A stretch of DNA of 64,000 nucleotides from Acetatifactor muris (GCA_023664365.1 JAMPFR010000004.1:32082-96081); one strand, 5' to 3'. Positions 1 to 6,912 are shown, counted from the first letter of the stretch. Notes: a model not told the origin generated them from the letters alone. Numbers and translations: made by a program.

Positions 1-117
1 CTGCGTCAGGGAACTGCCGCAAAGCCCCTTATCCAACGCCTCCTGAAGGGTCAGAAACTCTCCCAGCGTCACCCTCAGACCCTTTTCCCGCAAGGTCTCA
101 AAGAATTTTATGAACAT
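1..117 (-). CDS. VWA (CoxE-like) protein, N-terminal part
   Basis: Only the first 39 codons are in the window; the gene continues off the left edge. The start ATG at 117 follows a GGAGGAAG ribosome site. The peptide begins MFIKFFETLREKGLRVTLGE, which matches from memory the opening of CoxE-like VWA proteins that pair with MoxR-type AAA ATPases. The MoxR gene lies upstream on the same strand, now separated by a toxin-antitoxin locus. MoxR/VWA pairs are generally chaperone-like systems that remodel or insert metal into partner complexes. The assignment rests on a short N-terminus plus gene context, so the family call is moderate and the specific role unknown. Confidence 0.6.
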   Translation of the reverse strand, partial: MFIKFFETLREKGLRVTLGEFLTLQEALDKGLCGSSLTQ

Positions 118-195
118 AACTTCCTCCATGCCTGGATTATATATCATATACTGTTTTTCATTTTTTTACATCACGCGTATCAAGTATCTTAATGC

Positions 196-255
196 TCATT
201 CGTTTGCCAAATCTTCATAATGCCCTCTGCAAGATATAATCTTTATGTTCTGTAA
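196..255 (-). pseudogene. yoeB: C-terminal fragment of interrupted YoeB toxin
   Basis: Read on the minus strand this segment encodes LQNIKIISCRGHYEDLANE and a stop. This is the characteristic YoeB/Txe C-terminus, containing the catalytic His of the SC-x-x-HY end motif. It continues in frame from codon 72 of the toxin part at 652-867 once the 388-bp element and one 8-bp duplication are removed. The reconstructed ancestor would be 91 aa, close to the usual 84-90 aa of YoeB. The fragment has no start of its own and is presumably not translated. Confidence 0.85.
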
Positions 256-263
256 TTCATCAA

Positions 264-651
264 CTCCCTTTTCGGGAAAGTGTTCCCGCTGTTACTTTCC
301 AAAATTTTCATGAATAATCATACATTTCTTGATTTTATATACACCCCTGCAAACTGGAAGTTATTTTTTACGAATTGCCTTATACATACCCGAAACAAAT
401 GAAAAACAACCTAATAAGCCAATTACAATTCGCCATATTACACTATGGACTTCTGCTATTATTGATGGACAAAATGCGGCAAATAGAAAAACTATCAATC
501 CTGCGATTACCAATACAGCATTAACTTTTTTCATTATAATACCTCCCTATAAATTCCTGTTTATCTTTATAAAGTTTAAATATGTTTTTATACATCAGAA
601 AGTTATCTTTATAAGTTCATTTTTAGTGGATACACATTTCCGAAAAGAGAG
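264..651. mobile_element. 388-bp miniature insertion element (MITE-like) with TIRs
   Basis: The element is bounded by terminal inverted repeats that match at 17 of 20 positions. The left end reads CTCCCTTTTCGGGAAAGTGT, and the right end read inward is CTCTCTTTTCGGAAATGTGT. It is flanked by a perfect 8-bp direct duplication TTCATCAA at 256-263 and 652-659. Deleting the element and one duplication restores an in-frame YoeB toxin gene, which is independent evidence for a real insertion. No transposase is inside; the only plausible gene is a 57-codon two-helix membrane protein. It is AT-rich compared with neighbouring DNA. The transposase family that mobilised it cannot be assigned from sequence alone; several families make 8-bp duplications. 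Confidence 0.85.
361..534 (-). CDS. small two-helix membrane protein (57 aa) inside the MITE
   Basis: A 57-residue reading frame starts at ATG 534 with a strong AGGGAGGT ribosome site six bases upstream, and stops at 361. It has two predicted membrane helices, about residues 4-26 (NAVLVIAGLIVFLFAAF) and 33-52 (VIWRIVIGLLGCFSFVSGMY), and a basic tail ending AIRKK. I do not recognise the family. It lies wholly within the insertion element, on the same strand as the toxin gene the element interrupts. It may be cargo of the element or a remnant of a longer parent. The clean ribosome site and hydrophobic pattern support translation, but no function can be proposed. Confidence 0.5.
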   Translation of the reverse strand: MKKVNAVLVIAGLIVFLFAAFCPSIIAEVHSVIWRIVIGLLGCFSFVSGMYKAIRKK

Positions 652-867
652 TTCATCAATGTCGTAGACTAAACGATTACATTCATCTATTCGTCTGGAA
701 TAACCCGGTCTGTGTTTTAATGATTCCGGCTTACCTGTTCCCTGCATTGCTCCGTTTCGCCTTATATCCTCCAAAAGACTGTTTATTTTCTTTAATGTTT
801 TACGGTCTTGTGTCTGCCAATGAAGATAATCACGAAATCCTTTCTCCGTAAATGTGAAGTCATTCAT
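595..867 (-). pseudogene. yoeB: YoeB-type mRNA interferase toxin, N-terminal part, interrupted
   Basis: The first 72 codons match the Txe/YoeB family of ribosome-dependent mRNA endonucleases (YLHWQTQD, KKINSLLEDI, GKPESLKH, SRRIDECNRLVYDIDE). Codons 73-90 (LSFRKCVSTKNELIKITF) come from the inserted element, so the hybrid lacks the family's C-terminal His-Tyr, including the general acid/base His. It keeps the Glu of KPESLKH and the Arg cluster. The start ATG at 867 overlaps the antitoxin stop by 8 bp, and a GGAGAAAG ribosome site lies inside the antitoxin gene. I infer an inactive toxin. The missing C-terminus is found at 196-255. Confidence 0.85.
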
Positions 868-1174
868 TGTCCGCTTTCTCCATAAAATCTATGACCTTTT
901 GTGTTGGTTTCCAGTCGTCAGCTTCCATATCCCTTAATTCTTCCATTGTAAAAGATATCGTTTTGCCCTGTTCCAGCTGCTCTCTGCTTCTATCCAGCTT
1001 GGCAAGATACTCTGCATTTCTTTTCGCTTTTTGCATTTCATTGTATTCTTTTTCTGACACAATTACTACATTTTCATTCTTAGGTCTTGAAACAATCAAT
1101 GTTTCCCCATTAATTACCTGATTGCACCATTCCTTAAAATTATCCCTTACATCCATGCTTTTCACTGCTACCAT
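860..1174 (-). CDS. yefM: YefM/Phd-family antitoxin
   Basis: This is the antitoxin of a type II pair. It binds and inhibits the YoeB-type toxin and normally represses its own promoter. The N-terminal Phd/YefM DNA-binding fold is visible (DVRDNFKEWCNQVINGETLIVSRPKNENVVIVSEKEYNEM), followed by a charged toxin-binding tail rich in Glu and Lys. I place the start at ATG 1174, six bases after AGGAGG at 1181-1186; ATG 1177 is an alternative. A further upstream ATG at 1213 abuts the -10 box (1214-1219) of the promoter at 1214-1242 and lies at or above the expected transcription start (about 1207), so it is unlikely to be used. With the partner toxin gene disrupted this is probably now an orphan antitoxin. 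Confidence 0.85.
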   Translation of the reverse strand: MVAVKSMDVRDNFKEWCNQVINGETLIVSRPKNENVVIVSEKEYNEMQKAKRNAEYLAKLDRSREQLEQGKTISFTMEELRDMEADDWKPTQKVIDFMEKADNE

Positions 1175-1192
1175 CATATTCCTCCTGTCAAT

Positions 1193-1210
1193 CGTACGTT
1201 TTTTCGTACT
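1193..1210. promoter_or_regulatory. candidate YefM operator (two GTAC palindromes)
   Basis: Two GTAC-centred palindromic hexamers, CGTACG at 1193-1198 and CGTACT at 1205-1210, lie just downstream of the promoter with centres exactly 12 bp apart. E. coli YefM is known to bind two TGTACA-core palindromes with the same 12-bp spacing, so an autoregulatory operator is a good inference. The position, around the predicted transcription start, suits repression. Confidence 0.6.
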
Positions 1211-1213
1211 CAT

Positions 1214-1242
1214 ATTATATGATGTTATTATAACTATGTCAA
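1214..1242 (-). promoter_or_regulatory. consensus sigma-A promoter of the TA operon
   Basis: The minus strand carries a perfect TTGACA (-35, 1237-1242), a 17-bp spacer, and a perfect TATAAT (-10, 1214-1219). Transcription would start near 1207, giving a leader of about 33 bases before the antitoxin ATG at 1174. The match to consensus at both boxes and the optimal spacing make this one of the strongest promoters visible in the window. Confidence 0.85.
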
Positions 1243-1269
1243 ACGAATTCTATTCTTTATTTCCATGAA

Positions 1270-1292
1270 CAGGGAACTGCCGCAAGGTCTCA
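1270..1292 (-). repeat. vestige of the VWA gene 5' region
   Basis: The 23 bp here join two stretches of the VWA gene. Positions 1270-1285 match 7-22 exactly (16 bp) and 1281-1292 match 89-100 exactly (12 bp). The two share a CGCAA overlap, as if 71 bp had been deleted between short direct repeats. On the minus strand it follows the moxR stop and a GGAGGGA ribosome-site-like sequence. A short frame from the ATG there reads MRPCGSSL before continuing into the TA promoter, with CGSSL in the VWA frame. It looks like a scar left when the toxin-antitoxin DNA entered the moxR/VWA junction. Confidence 0.55.
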
Positions 1293-1301
1293 TTCCCTCC
1301 G

Positions 1302-2123
1302 TTACAGGCTGCCCTTCTCCTGCCGCACCAGCTCCATGTCCTCATCTTTCTTCACCACAACGCCGATAAAGGGAAGCGCCTGCTTGATTCTGTCAGCAGG
1401 GATGCCCCCGATCTGCAAAGCATTGATCCAGTCGATCAGCTCTGAGGTACTTGGCTTCTTGCGGATGTCACGAATGCTCCGGATATTGTAGAAGACGTCC
1501 ATTGCGTTTTGCAGCAGATGATCCTCCACGTCGGGATAGTGTACCCGCACAATTTCCTCCATCAGCTCCCTGTCCGGGAAGTCGATATAATGAAAGATAC
1601 AGCGGCGCAGAAACGCGTCCGGCAGTTCCTTCTCCGCGTTTGAAGTAATGATGACAACAGGCCGCTGTTTTGCCTTTACGGTACGCTTCGTCTCATTGAT
1701 ATAAAATTCCATCTGATCCAGTTCCCACAGCAAATCGTTGGGAAACTCCAGATCCGCCTTGTCTATCTCGTCAATGAGAAGCACCACCTGCTCTTCACTG
1801 TCAAAGGCCTCTCCCAGCTTGCCCAGTTTGATGTAACGGGCAATATCGTTTACGCCCTCTTCACCGAACTGCCCGTCGTAAAGACGCTGTATGGTATCAT
1901 AGACATAGAGGCCTTCCTGGGCCTTGGTGGTGGACTTGATATTCCAGATAATCAGCCTTTTCCCAAGGGCCTTCGCCACTGCTTCCGCCAGCATGGTCTT
2001 GCCGGTACCCGGCTCTCCTTTGATTAAAAGAGGCTTTTTCAGCGCCATTGCAATATTAACGCTGGCCATAAGCTCCTGACTTGCCACATATTCTCCCGTT
2101 CCCTGAAAACTTTGGTTTTCCAA
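1302..2123 (-). CDS. MoxR-family AAA+ ATPase
   Basis: This is a 273-residue AAA+ ATPase of the MoxR group, a cytoplasmic remodelling chaperone that usually works with a VWA-domain partner. Visible motifs are Walker A GEPGTGKT (about residues 36-43), Walker B VLLIDEID (about 113-120), the sensor-1 stretch VVIITSNAEKELPDAF, and an arginine-finger region FLRRCIFHYIDFP. I use a TTG start at 2123 because AGGAGG sits seven bases upstream at 2131-2136 and no ATG fits better. It has its own promoter. The VWA gene originally followed directly; a TA locus now separates them. The Hsp70 and J-protein genes upstream on the same strand suggest a joint chaperone-type role, which is inference. Confidence 0.88.
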   Translation of the reverse strand: MENQSFQGTGEYVASQELMASVNIAMALKKPLLIKGEPGTGKTMLAEAVAKALGKRLIIWNIKSTTKAQEGLYVYDTIQRLYDGQFGEEGVNDIARYIKLGKLGEAFDSEEQVVLLIDEIDKADLEFPNDLLWELDQMEFYINETKRTVKAKQRPVVIITSNAEKELPDAFLRRCIFHYIDFPDRELMEEIVRVHYPDVEDHLLQNAMDVFYNIRSIRDIRKKPSTSELIDWINALQIGGIPADRIKQALPFIGVVVKKDEDMELVRQEKGSL

Positions 2124-2171
2124 ACTTATACCTCCTGCGTTTTAGATATCCGCCCTTCAAGATGCAAATTC

Positions 2172-2200
2172 ATGTTACACTATTTGAATCAAAATTGCAA
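2172..2200 (-). promoter_or_regulatory. promoter for moxR
   Basis: TTGCAA (-35, 2195-2200), a 17-bp spacer and TAACAT (-10, 2172-2177) on the minus strand lie in the 87-bp gap between the Hsp70 stop and the moxR start. The leader would be about 43 bases. This gives moxR transcription independent of the Hsp70/J-protein genes. Confidence 0.65.
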
Positions 2201-2210
2201 GGAAATGTCC

Positions 2211-3932
2211 TTATTCCTCAAAGTCGCTGTTTTCTTCCTGAAAGAAATCCTCCCGGAACTCCTCGAACGTCACCTGGTGCTGCTCCAGGGATTCCAGATA
2301 GAGCAGCAGGCGCACAAACCCCTGGCGGATCTCCTTTTCCTTGCCAAAAGAAAGGAGATTTTTGTAGCGCCGAATCTCCTGCTCCAGATTTTCCCGCACA
2401 TAGCCGGTACTCTCCATATACACCCTCTGCGCCCGCTCAATCAGCAGGCGATCCCTCTCTTTTCCCTTGGGATACATAGCCATATGGTTCAGCTCCTGCA
2501 GTTTTTCCTTCAGCTGCTCCTCATTCAGCCCGATATTCCGGTTCAGAATCACCTTATGAACCGACTGTCCGGGCCTTTCCACACGAATATCCAAAATTCC
2601 GTTAATATCGTAGAGAAACGTTGCCACTGCGCTCACTTCACCGGCCTTCATCTTAGGCAAGCCGTCGATTGCCAGCGTTCCCAGCAGCAGATTATCTTTC
2701 ACCATGACATTTTCTCCCTGGTAAATCCTGAACTCCATACCCTCCTGAAAATCCGCGGTTGTGGAGTAAATCCGGCTGCGGCTGCAGGGCAGGGTGTCAT
2801 TGCGCTCAATAATAGGCGAAAACGTTCCGTCATACAGCTCCACCCCCAGGGAAAAGGGGCAGATATCCGACAGAACCATATCCCGGATGTCGCCCGTTCT
2901 GGCCTTGATTGCCGCCGCCAGTCCCACTCCCATCGCAATGCTCTCGTCCGGCCGGTCATCCACCACCACAGAAGCCTCTGCCACACTTTGGATATACTGG
3001 CGCACCACAGGCATTTTAGAAGAACCTCCCGCCAGAATGACCCGGTCAATCTCATCCCATGTCATGCCGCTGTCGTTCAGCACTCTCTTTATGGGCAGAG
3101 TCATTCGCCTGAAAAGCTCTGCGGAGATATGGATCAGCTGCTGATTGTTCATCTCCATGGTGTACTCCGTATCCCCCAGCCGGAATGTCCTGTCCGCCTG
3201 GTTCCGGCGGCTCAGCATCCGCTTCAGCTGCTCCGCCTCCTGCAGTACAATACCCTGCTGCTCCGGGGAAAATTGTGCCTTTTCCAGCCCTTTTTCCCTG
3301 TAAAAATATTCCGCTATCAGCTCGTTAAAATCCTTTCCTCCCAGATAATTGTCCCCGGACACCGCCCGGATTTCCACCATATTGTCAAAGGCCTCCACCA
3401 TGGATACATCCAGTGTGCCGCCGCCAAAGTCAAAAATGAGAAAATTCTCCATATCCTCATTTTCCATGTGATGCTTCAGCGCAACGGCGGAAGGCTCATT
3501 GATCAGCCTCTCCACTGTAAAGCCCGCCAATGCTCCCGCGTTTTTTGTGGCGCAGCGTTTATCGTCATTGAAATAGGCGGGCACACTGATAACAGCTTCC
3601 TTCACCGGCTCTCCCAGGAAACGCTCCGCATCCTCCTTTAAACTTCGCAGCACCAGCGCGGACAGCTCCTCCGCCCGGTAGTCCCTGCCATGGGCCCGGT
3701 AGACATAATCCGTCCCCATATTCCGCTTGAATTCCTGAAAGGTGCACTCCGGCCGGGTAATCAGCATTTCCTTTGCAAGCTTCCCCACATATACCCGGCC
3801 GTCCTCCCCGATGCTCACAACGGAAGGAGTCAGAAATTCTCCCAGGGAATTCGGGATAAGTTCCACCCTGCCGTTCCGGTAAACGGCCGCCAGACTGTTG
3901 GTTGTACCCAAATCAATTCCGATAATCGCCAT
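2211..3932 (-). CDS. Hsp70-family chaperone (DnaK-like)
   Basis: This 573-residue Hsp70 keeps the ATPase signatures: phosphate-1 GIDLGTTNSLAAVY at residue 4, phosphate-2 FDFGGGTLDVSMVE near 160, and adenosine motif VILAGGSSKMPVVRQYI near 300. A beta-type substrate domain follows, around CPFSLGVELYDG. The helical lid is short and ends in an acidic tail, so it is somewhat shorter than housekeeping DnaK (about 610-620 aa). The start at 3932 has AAGGAG ten bases upstream. The next gene upstream encodes a membrane J-domain protein, the expected co-chaperone. The housekeeping dnaK normally sits with grpE and dnaJ, which are absent here, so I read this as a specialised paralogue. Confidence 0.9.
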   Translation of the reverse strand: MAIIGIDLGTTNSLAAVYRNGRVELIPNSLGEFLTPSVVSIGEDGRVYVGKLAKEMLITRPECTFQEFKRNMGTDYVYRAHGRDYRAEELSALVLRSLKEDAERFLGEPVKEAVISVPAYFNDDKRCATKNAGALAGFTVERLINEPSAVALKHHMENEDMENFLIFDFGGGTLDVSMVEAFDNMVEIRAVSGDNYLGGKDFNELIAEYFYREKGLEKAQFSPEQQGIVLQEAEQLKRMLSRRNQADRTFRLGDTEYTMEMNNQQLIHISAELFRRMTLPIKRVLNDSGMTWDEIDRVILAGGSSKMPVVRQYIQSVAEASVVVDDRPDESIAMGVGLAAAIKARTGDIRDMVLSDICPFSLGVELYDGTFSPIIERNDTLPCSRSRIYSTTADFQEGMEFRIYQGENVMVKDNLLLGTLAIDGLPKMKAGEVSAVATFLYDINGILDIRVERPGQSVHKVILNRNIGLNEEQLKEKLQELNHMAMYPKGKERDRLLIERAQRVYMESTGYVRENLEQEIRRYKNLLSFGKEKEIRQGFVRLLLYLESLEQHQVTFEEFREDFFQEENSDFEE

Positions 3933-3974
3933 ACTGTTGTATCTCCTTTTCCATTCCCGCCTTTAATTCAGCCT

Positions 3975-5258
3975 TTATTCCTGCTGCTCCATCCAGTCCC
4001 GATACTGCTCCTGCATCGTTTCAATACGCCGCTCCAACTCCCGCTGCCATTCCTCCTGCTCCCGCTGCCGCTCCTCCTGCTCACGGATTTCCTGCTCCAG
4101 CCTTTCCTGTTCACGGCTCTCCTGCAGAATTGCCTCCTCTTCCTTTTTCTTTGCCTCATTCAGTATGGGTCTTACCACCAGTACCAAAACAAGCACAATT
4201 CCCAGAAATACCAACAGGGCAGACGACCTAATCCAACGTTTCAGGAACTTTCTGCTGCAGAATCTCCTCTGGTACTCCAGCCAGTATTCATTATCCTGCA
4301 GAAACGCCCTGTAATATTTTAAATATACCGCAGCGGAGGTTACATTCATCAGGCTCTCATCCACGCCGCGATCCTTCATGCTCTGCAAAATCTCATAATG
4401 TTTCCGGCGCTGCTCCCAGGATACCACCTGCTCCGGCATAAAAGAAGTATATTTACTGCGCCATTTCTTCCTGCTCCACGCTCTTGCGGCAGCCGGCACC
4501 CAGCTCCTGTCTCCCTGATCCTTTTTGTCATCCTCCTCATAAAGCTTCAGCCACCGTTCAAAAAATTCCAGCGTCTCCGTATACCACCCGGGAACACCGC
4601 GGATTTCCCACAGAAGCCTCCTCAAAAAGTCTCCATGGCTATATAAATTATCAAATTCCGGTTTCAGCAGAAAATAATTCCAGACAGCCTTTTTATTCTG
4701 CAGGTAGGGATTCCAGGCAATCTGATGGAATTCCTCAAAAAATTGCTCTTCCACCTCTTTCTGATAAAAAGAAGAAACATCCTCGTAAGAAAACCGGGGC
4801 TGGGGTTCTTCCTCTGCTTCCGTCTGCCGCGCTCCGGACTCCGCGCCTCGTTCTGTGAACTGCGGCCCGGACTGCGCCCTACGTTCCGTAAACTGCGGCC
4901 CGGACTGCGCCCCACGTTCCGTAAACTGCGGTCCGGACTGCGCCCCACGTTCCGTAAACTGCGGCCCGAACCCCGCCCCACGTTCCGTAAACTGCGGCCC
5001 GAACCCCGCCCCACGTTCCGTAAACTGCGGTCCGGGCGCTTCCGCCTGCTCCGGCTGGGGCGGCTTCATATCGGATCCCATGTTTACCGCCGCACCGCTT
5101 TTCGCCAGCTTCACTGCCGTCTGATAGGCGTTCCGCAGACGCTTGAACTCCTCCGGATGCTCTTCCGGATGCCACTTTTTTGCCCTGTCCGCATAGGCCT
5201 TTTTAATCGCAGTCACATCCGTCGTAGGCGGGATTCCCAGAATCTCCCATATATTCAT
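3975..5258 (-). CDS. membrane-anchored J-domain protein with 11-aa tandem repeats
   Basis: This is a 427-residue protein from ATG 5258 (MNIWEILGIPP). The N-terminal J domain (about residues 1-55) ends WHPEEHPEEFKRLRNAYQ, so the usual HPD tripeptide reads HPE. Next come six perfect or near-perfect 11-residue repeats GPQFTERGAxx (about residues 76-141), then a central alpha-helical domain. A single membrane helix lies near residues 348-370 (LLVFLGIVLVLVLVV), followed by a Glu/Arg/Gln-rich coiled coil to the end. The neighbouring Hsp70 is its probable partner. J proteins stimulate Hsp70 ATP hydrolysis and recruit it to sites, here probably the membrane. The ribosome site is weak (AAAGGCAGGG). 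An upstream in-frame start at 5312 is possible but encodes no J-domain sequence. Confidence 0.8.
   Translation of the reverse strand: MNIWEILGIPPTTDVTAIKKAYADRAKKWHPEEHPEEFKRLRNAYQTAVKLAKSGAAVNMGSDMKPPQPEQAEAPGPQFTERGAGFGPQFTERGAGFGPQFTERGAQSGPQFTERGAQSGPQFTERRAQSGPQFTERGAESGARQTEAEEEPQPRFSYEDVSSFYQKEVEEQFFEEFHQIAWNPYLQNKKAVWNYFLLKPEFDNLYSHGDFLRRLLWEIRGVPGWYTETLEFFERWLKLYEEDDKKDQGDRSWVPAAARAWSRKKWRSKYTSFMPEQVVSWEQRRKHYEILQSMKDRGVDESLMNVTSAAVYLKYYRAFLQDNEYWLEYQRRFCSRKFLKRWIRSSALLVFLGIVLVLVLVVRPILNEAKKKEEEAILQESREQERLEQEIREQEERQREQEEWQRELERRIETMQEQYRDWMEQQE
4836..5033. repeat. six 33-bp tandem repeats inside the J-protein gene
   Basis: Six head-to-tail 33-bp units encode GPQFTERGAGF (twice), GPQFTERGAQS (twice), GPQFTERRAQS and GPQFTERGAES. 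Units differ by few bases, so copy number could vary by slippage or recombination without changing the frame. It is not a CRISPR array: there are no spacers and the units are contiguous and coding. Confidence 0.95.
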
Positions 5259-5342
5259 TTTGAATAACCCTGCCTTTCCGCAACCTGCGGATTCCTGACA
5301 ACGAAAGCGCAAGCTTTTGTTATATGTACAATATTCCTGCCG

Positions 5343-6764
5343 TCAGACGTCATTCTGCTCCCCGCCGTCAATCTGCTCCGCCGGGACAATGCCGTTTTCC
5401 GTGGAGATCAACATCTCAGGCCATTCCTCAGCTTCATACCACTCTCTGATACGGCCGCTCCTGCCTGTTTCCGTCTCAACAGTGATCTCTCGCAGAATAT
5501 TGCCTGCGGTGTCCGTACAGAGCAGTCTTCTTATCCTGTGCCCATCGTACTCCAGGCGTATCCGGGTGCCGTCCTGCAGCTCCTCTTCCAGGCTCTCGCC
5601 GGAAAATTCATATTCAGAACACTCGATCTGCACACCGTCTTCGTTGTACACATAAAAATGCATCCTGGTACGGCCAACGCCCTCACTGTTTACCGAACAC
5701 GTCAGCTCCCTGACCTTTTTCCCTTCCTCATACCAGCAGGCGGAATAGGAATATAGGTTGTAACTGCCGCAATTTAAATCGGAAATTATATCCTCACCAT
5801 TGTAGGTCCGCCAGATTCCCTCCCAGAATTTTAATTCCTGATTCCAGACGGGTTCCTCCTGTCCAAGGATACGGATTCCGTTTTCACCGCTGTAGCCTGC
5901 AAGATAATACAGCTCTGCGCTGGCATTTCCATCTATGTTCAGATAGTGTACCGAATTAAGATGTCCCAGGGGCTCATAGGAAAGCCTTACCGTCTGCTCC
6001 TCCCCATACTCCGTGATAACCTCCCTTAAGGGCCTGGTATTCTCATCCCCGTTATTATAGCAGATATAATAGATCTGCCGCCCCTCCTCATCATAGCGAT
6101 ACATGCCGCAGCGCGTCACCTGCCCTTCGACATCATAATAATACTCGCATACCGGGTCATCATTTTCGTTGAAAATCGTAGTAGACCAAGTGCTTTTCCG
6201 CCCCTCCTCATCGTAGTTCTGTACGACGGAATATGTGGTCTGATCCGGCATATACCGGAAATAATATTCGCTGCGCAACACATCGCCGTCATAATCCTGT
6301 TCCAGTATCAGCCGATTTTCCTCATCATAAGTACAGACACATACTTCTTTGCCGCTGCCCCAGCCGGTGGCAGAAGATGTGGACTCTTCCAGAATACAAT
6401 TCCCCTGTGCATCATAATCATAGGTATAATGTCTGTATTCGGAAAGGATTCCAAAGGAATCATATTCGTCTATGGCGGTACATTGTCCCCGGGAATCATA
6501 AGAATAGCGGGTCACCTTCCGGAGTTTGAAGCCATCCTGCTCCATCGGCGCATCATTGTCAACCCCCTCAATCTGCTCCGCCGCTTCATGCAGAGTAAGC
6601 TCCTGTGATTCCTCCGCAGGCGCAGACGCTTCCGCCTCTTTCTGTTTCTGCACTCCGCCGGACGACGGGGACGGAAGAACGCCGTACATAATACCCAGCG
6701 CCAGTACAAAGAAAATGCCGCAGCCCAATATATAAGATCCCTTCATCGGTTCCTTTTGATTCAT
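5343..6764 (-). CDS. membrane-anchored protein with YD/MORN-like tyrosine-rich repeats
   Basis: This 473-residue protein has one N-terminal membrane helix (about residues 9-30, YILGCGIFFVLALGIMYGVL) and no lipobox, so the body is probably extracytoplasmic. A low-complexity Ala/Glu/Ser linker follows. The rest is many short beta-type repeats of the form YxYDxxGxxxxxxxYD (for example YSYDSRGQCTAIDEYD and YTYDYDAQGNCILEES), reminiscent of RHS YD repeats. Function is not known. It is the first gene of the leftward cluster with the J-protein, Hsp70, MoxR and VWA genes, and has its own promoter at 6795-6823. It may be a surface partner or client of that chaperone set, which is inference from order only. 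Confidence 0.65.
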   Translation of the reverse strand: MNQKEPMKGSYILGCGIFFVLALGIMYGVLPSPSSGGVQKQKEAEASAPAEESQELTLHEAAEQIEGVDNDAPMEQDGFKLRKVTRYSYDSRGQCTAIDEYDSFGILSEYRHYTYDYDAQGNCILEESTSSATGWGSGKEVCVCTYDEENRLILEQDYDGDVLRSEYYFRYMPDQTTYSVVQNYDEEGRKSTWSTTIFNENDDPVCEYYYDVEGQVTRCGMYRYDEEGRQIYYICYNNGDENTRPLREVITEYGEEQTVRLSYEPLGHLNSVHYLNIDGNASAELYYLAGYSGENGIRILGQEEPVWNQELKFWEGIWRTYNGEDIISDLNCGSYNLYSYSACWYEEGKKVRELTCSVNSEGVGRTRMHFYVYNEDGVQIECSEYEFSGESLEEELQDGTRIRLEYDGHRIRRLLCTDTAGNILREITVETETGRSGRIREWYEAEEWPEMLISTENGIVPAEQIDGGEQNDV

Positions 6765-6794
6765 TACCCGTTTCTCCTGCCGTTTGATGAGGAT

Positions 6795-6823
6795 ATTATA
6801 CTACTGTTCGGAAATATAGTCCA
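6795..6823 (-). promoter_or_regulatory. promoter for the YD-repeat/J-protein/Hsp70 cluster
   Basis: TGGACT (-35, 6818-6823), a 17-bp spacer and a perfect TATAAT (-10, 6795-6800) on the minus strand, about 31 bp upstream of the gene starting at 6764, whose ribosome site is GGCAGGAG. Confidence 0.6.
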
Positions 6824-6845
6824 TTTTTTTTAACGCCGGCACACC

Positions 6846-6874
6846 TTGAATCAAACGTAAGCCTGTGATACAAT
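6846..6874 (+). promoter_or_regulatory. promoter for metF
   Basis: TTGAAT (-35, 6846-6851), a 17-bp spacer and TACAAT (-10, 6869-6874) on the plus strand, 39 bp ahead of the metF ATG. It lies back to back with the leftward promoter at 6795-6823. I saw no S-box or T-box leader in this short stretch. Confidence 0.65.
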
Positions 6875-6912
6875 GAATCGTGATACAGTCAATGCAGAAA
6901 GGATACTATACC

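Noticed and set aside
118-195. Promoter for the VWA gene
   Set aside because: TATAAT occurs near the start but no acceptable -35 at 16-18 bp could be found.
329-667. Plus-strand frame of 112 codons over the insertion element
   Set aside because: It lies opposite the better-supported 57-aa membrane protein and crosses the element end and the toxin gene.
1177-1213. Longer YefM start at 1213
   Set aside because: This ATG abuts the -10 box of the promoter and would lie at or above the transcription start.
2112-3641. Long plus-strand open frame (about 509 codons) opposite the Hsp70 gene
   Set aside because: It is antisense to a clear Hsp70, has His/Gln/Leu-rich low-similarity sequence and no ribosome site.
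4836-5033. Possible CRISPR array or sequencing artefact
   Set aside because: Units are contiguous 33-bp coding repeats with no spacers and keep the J-protein frame.
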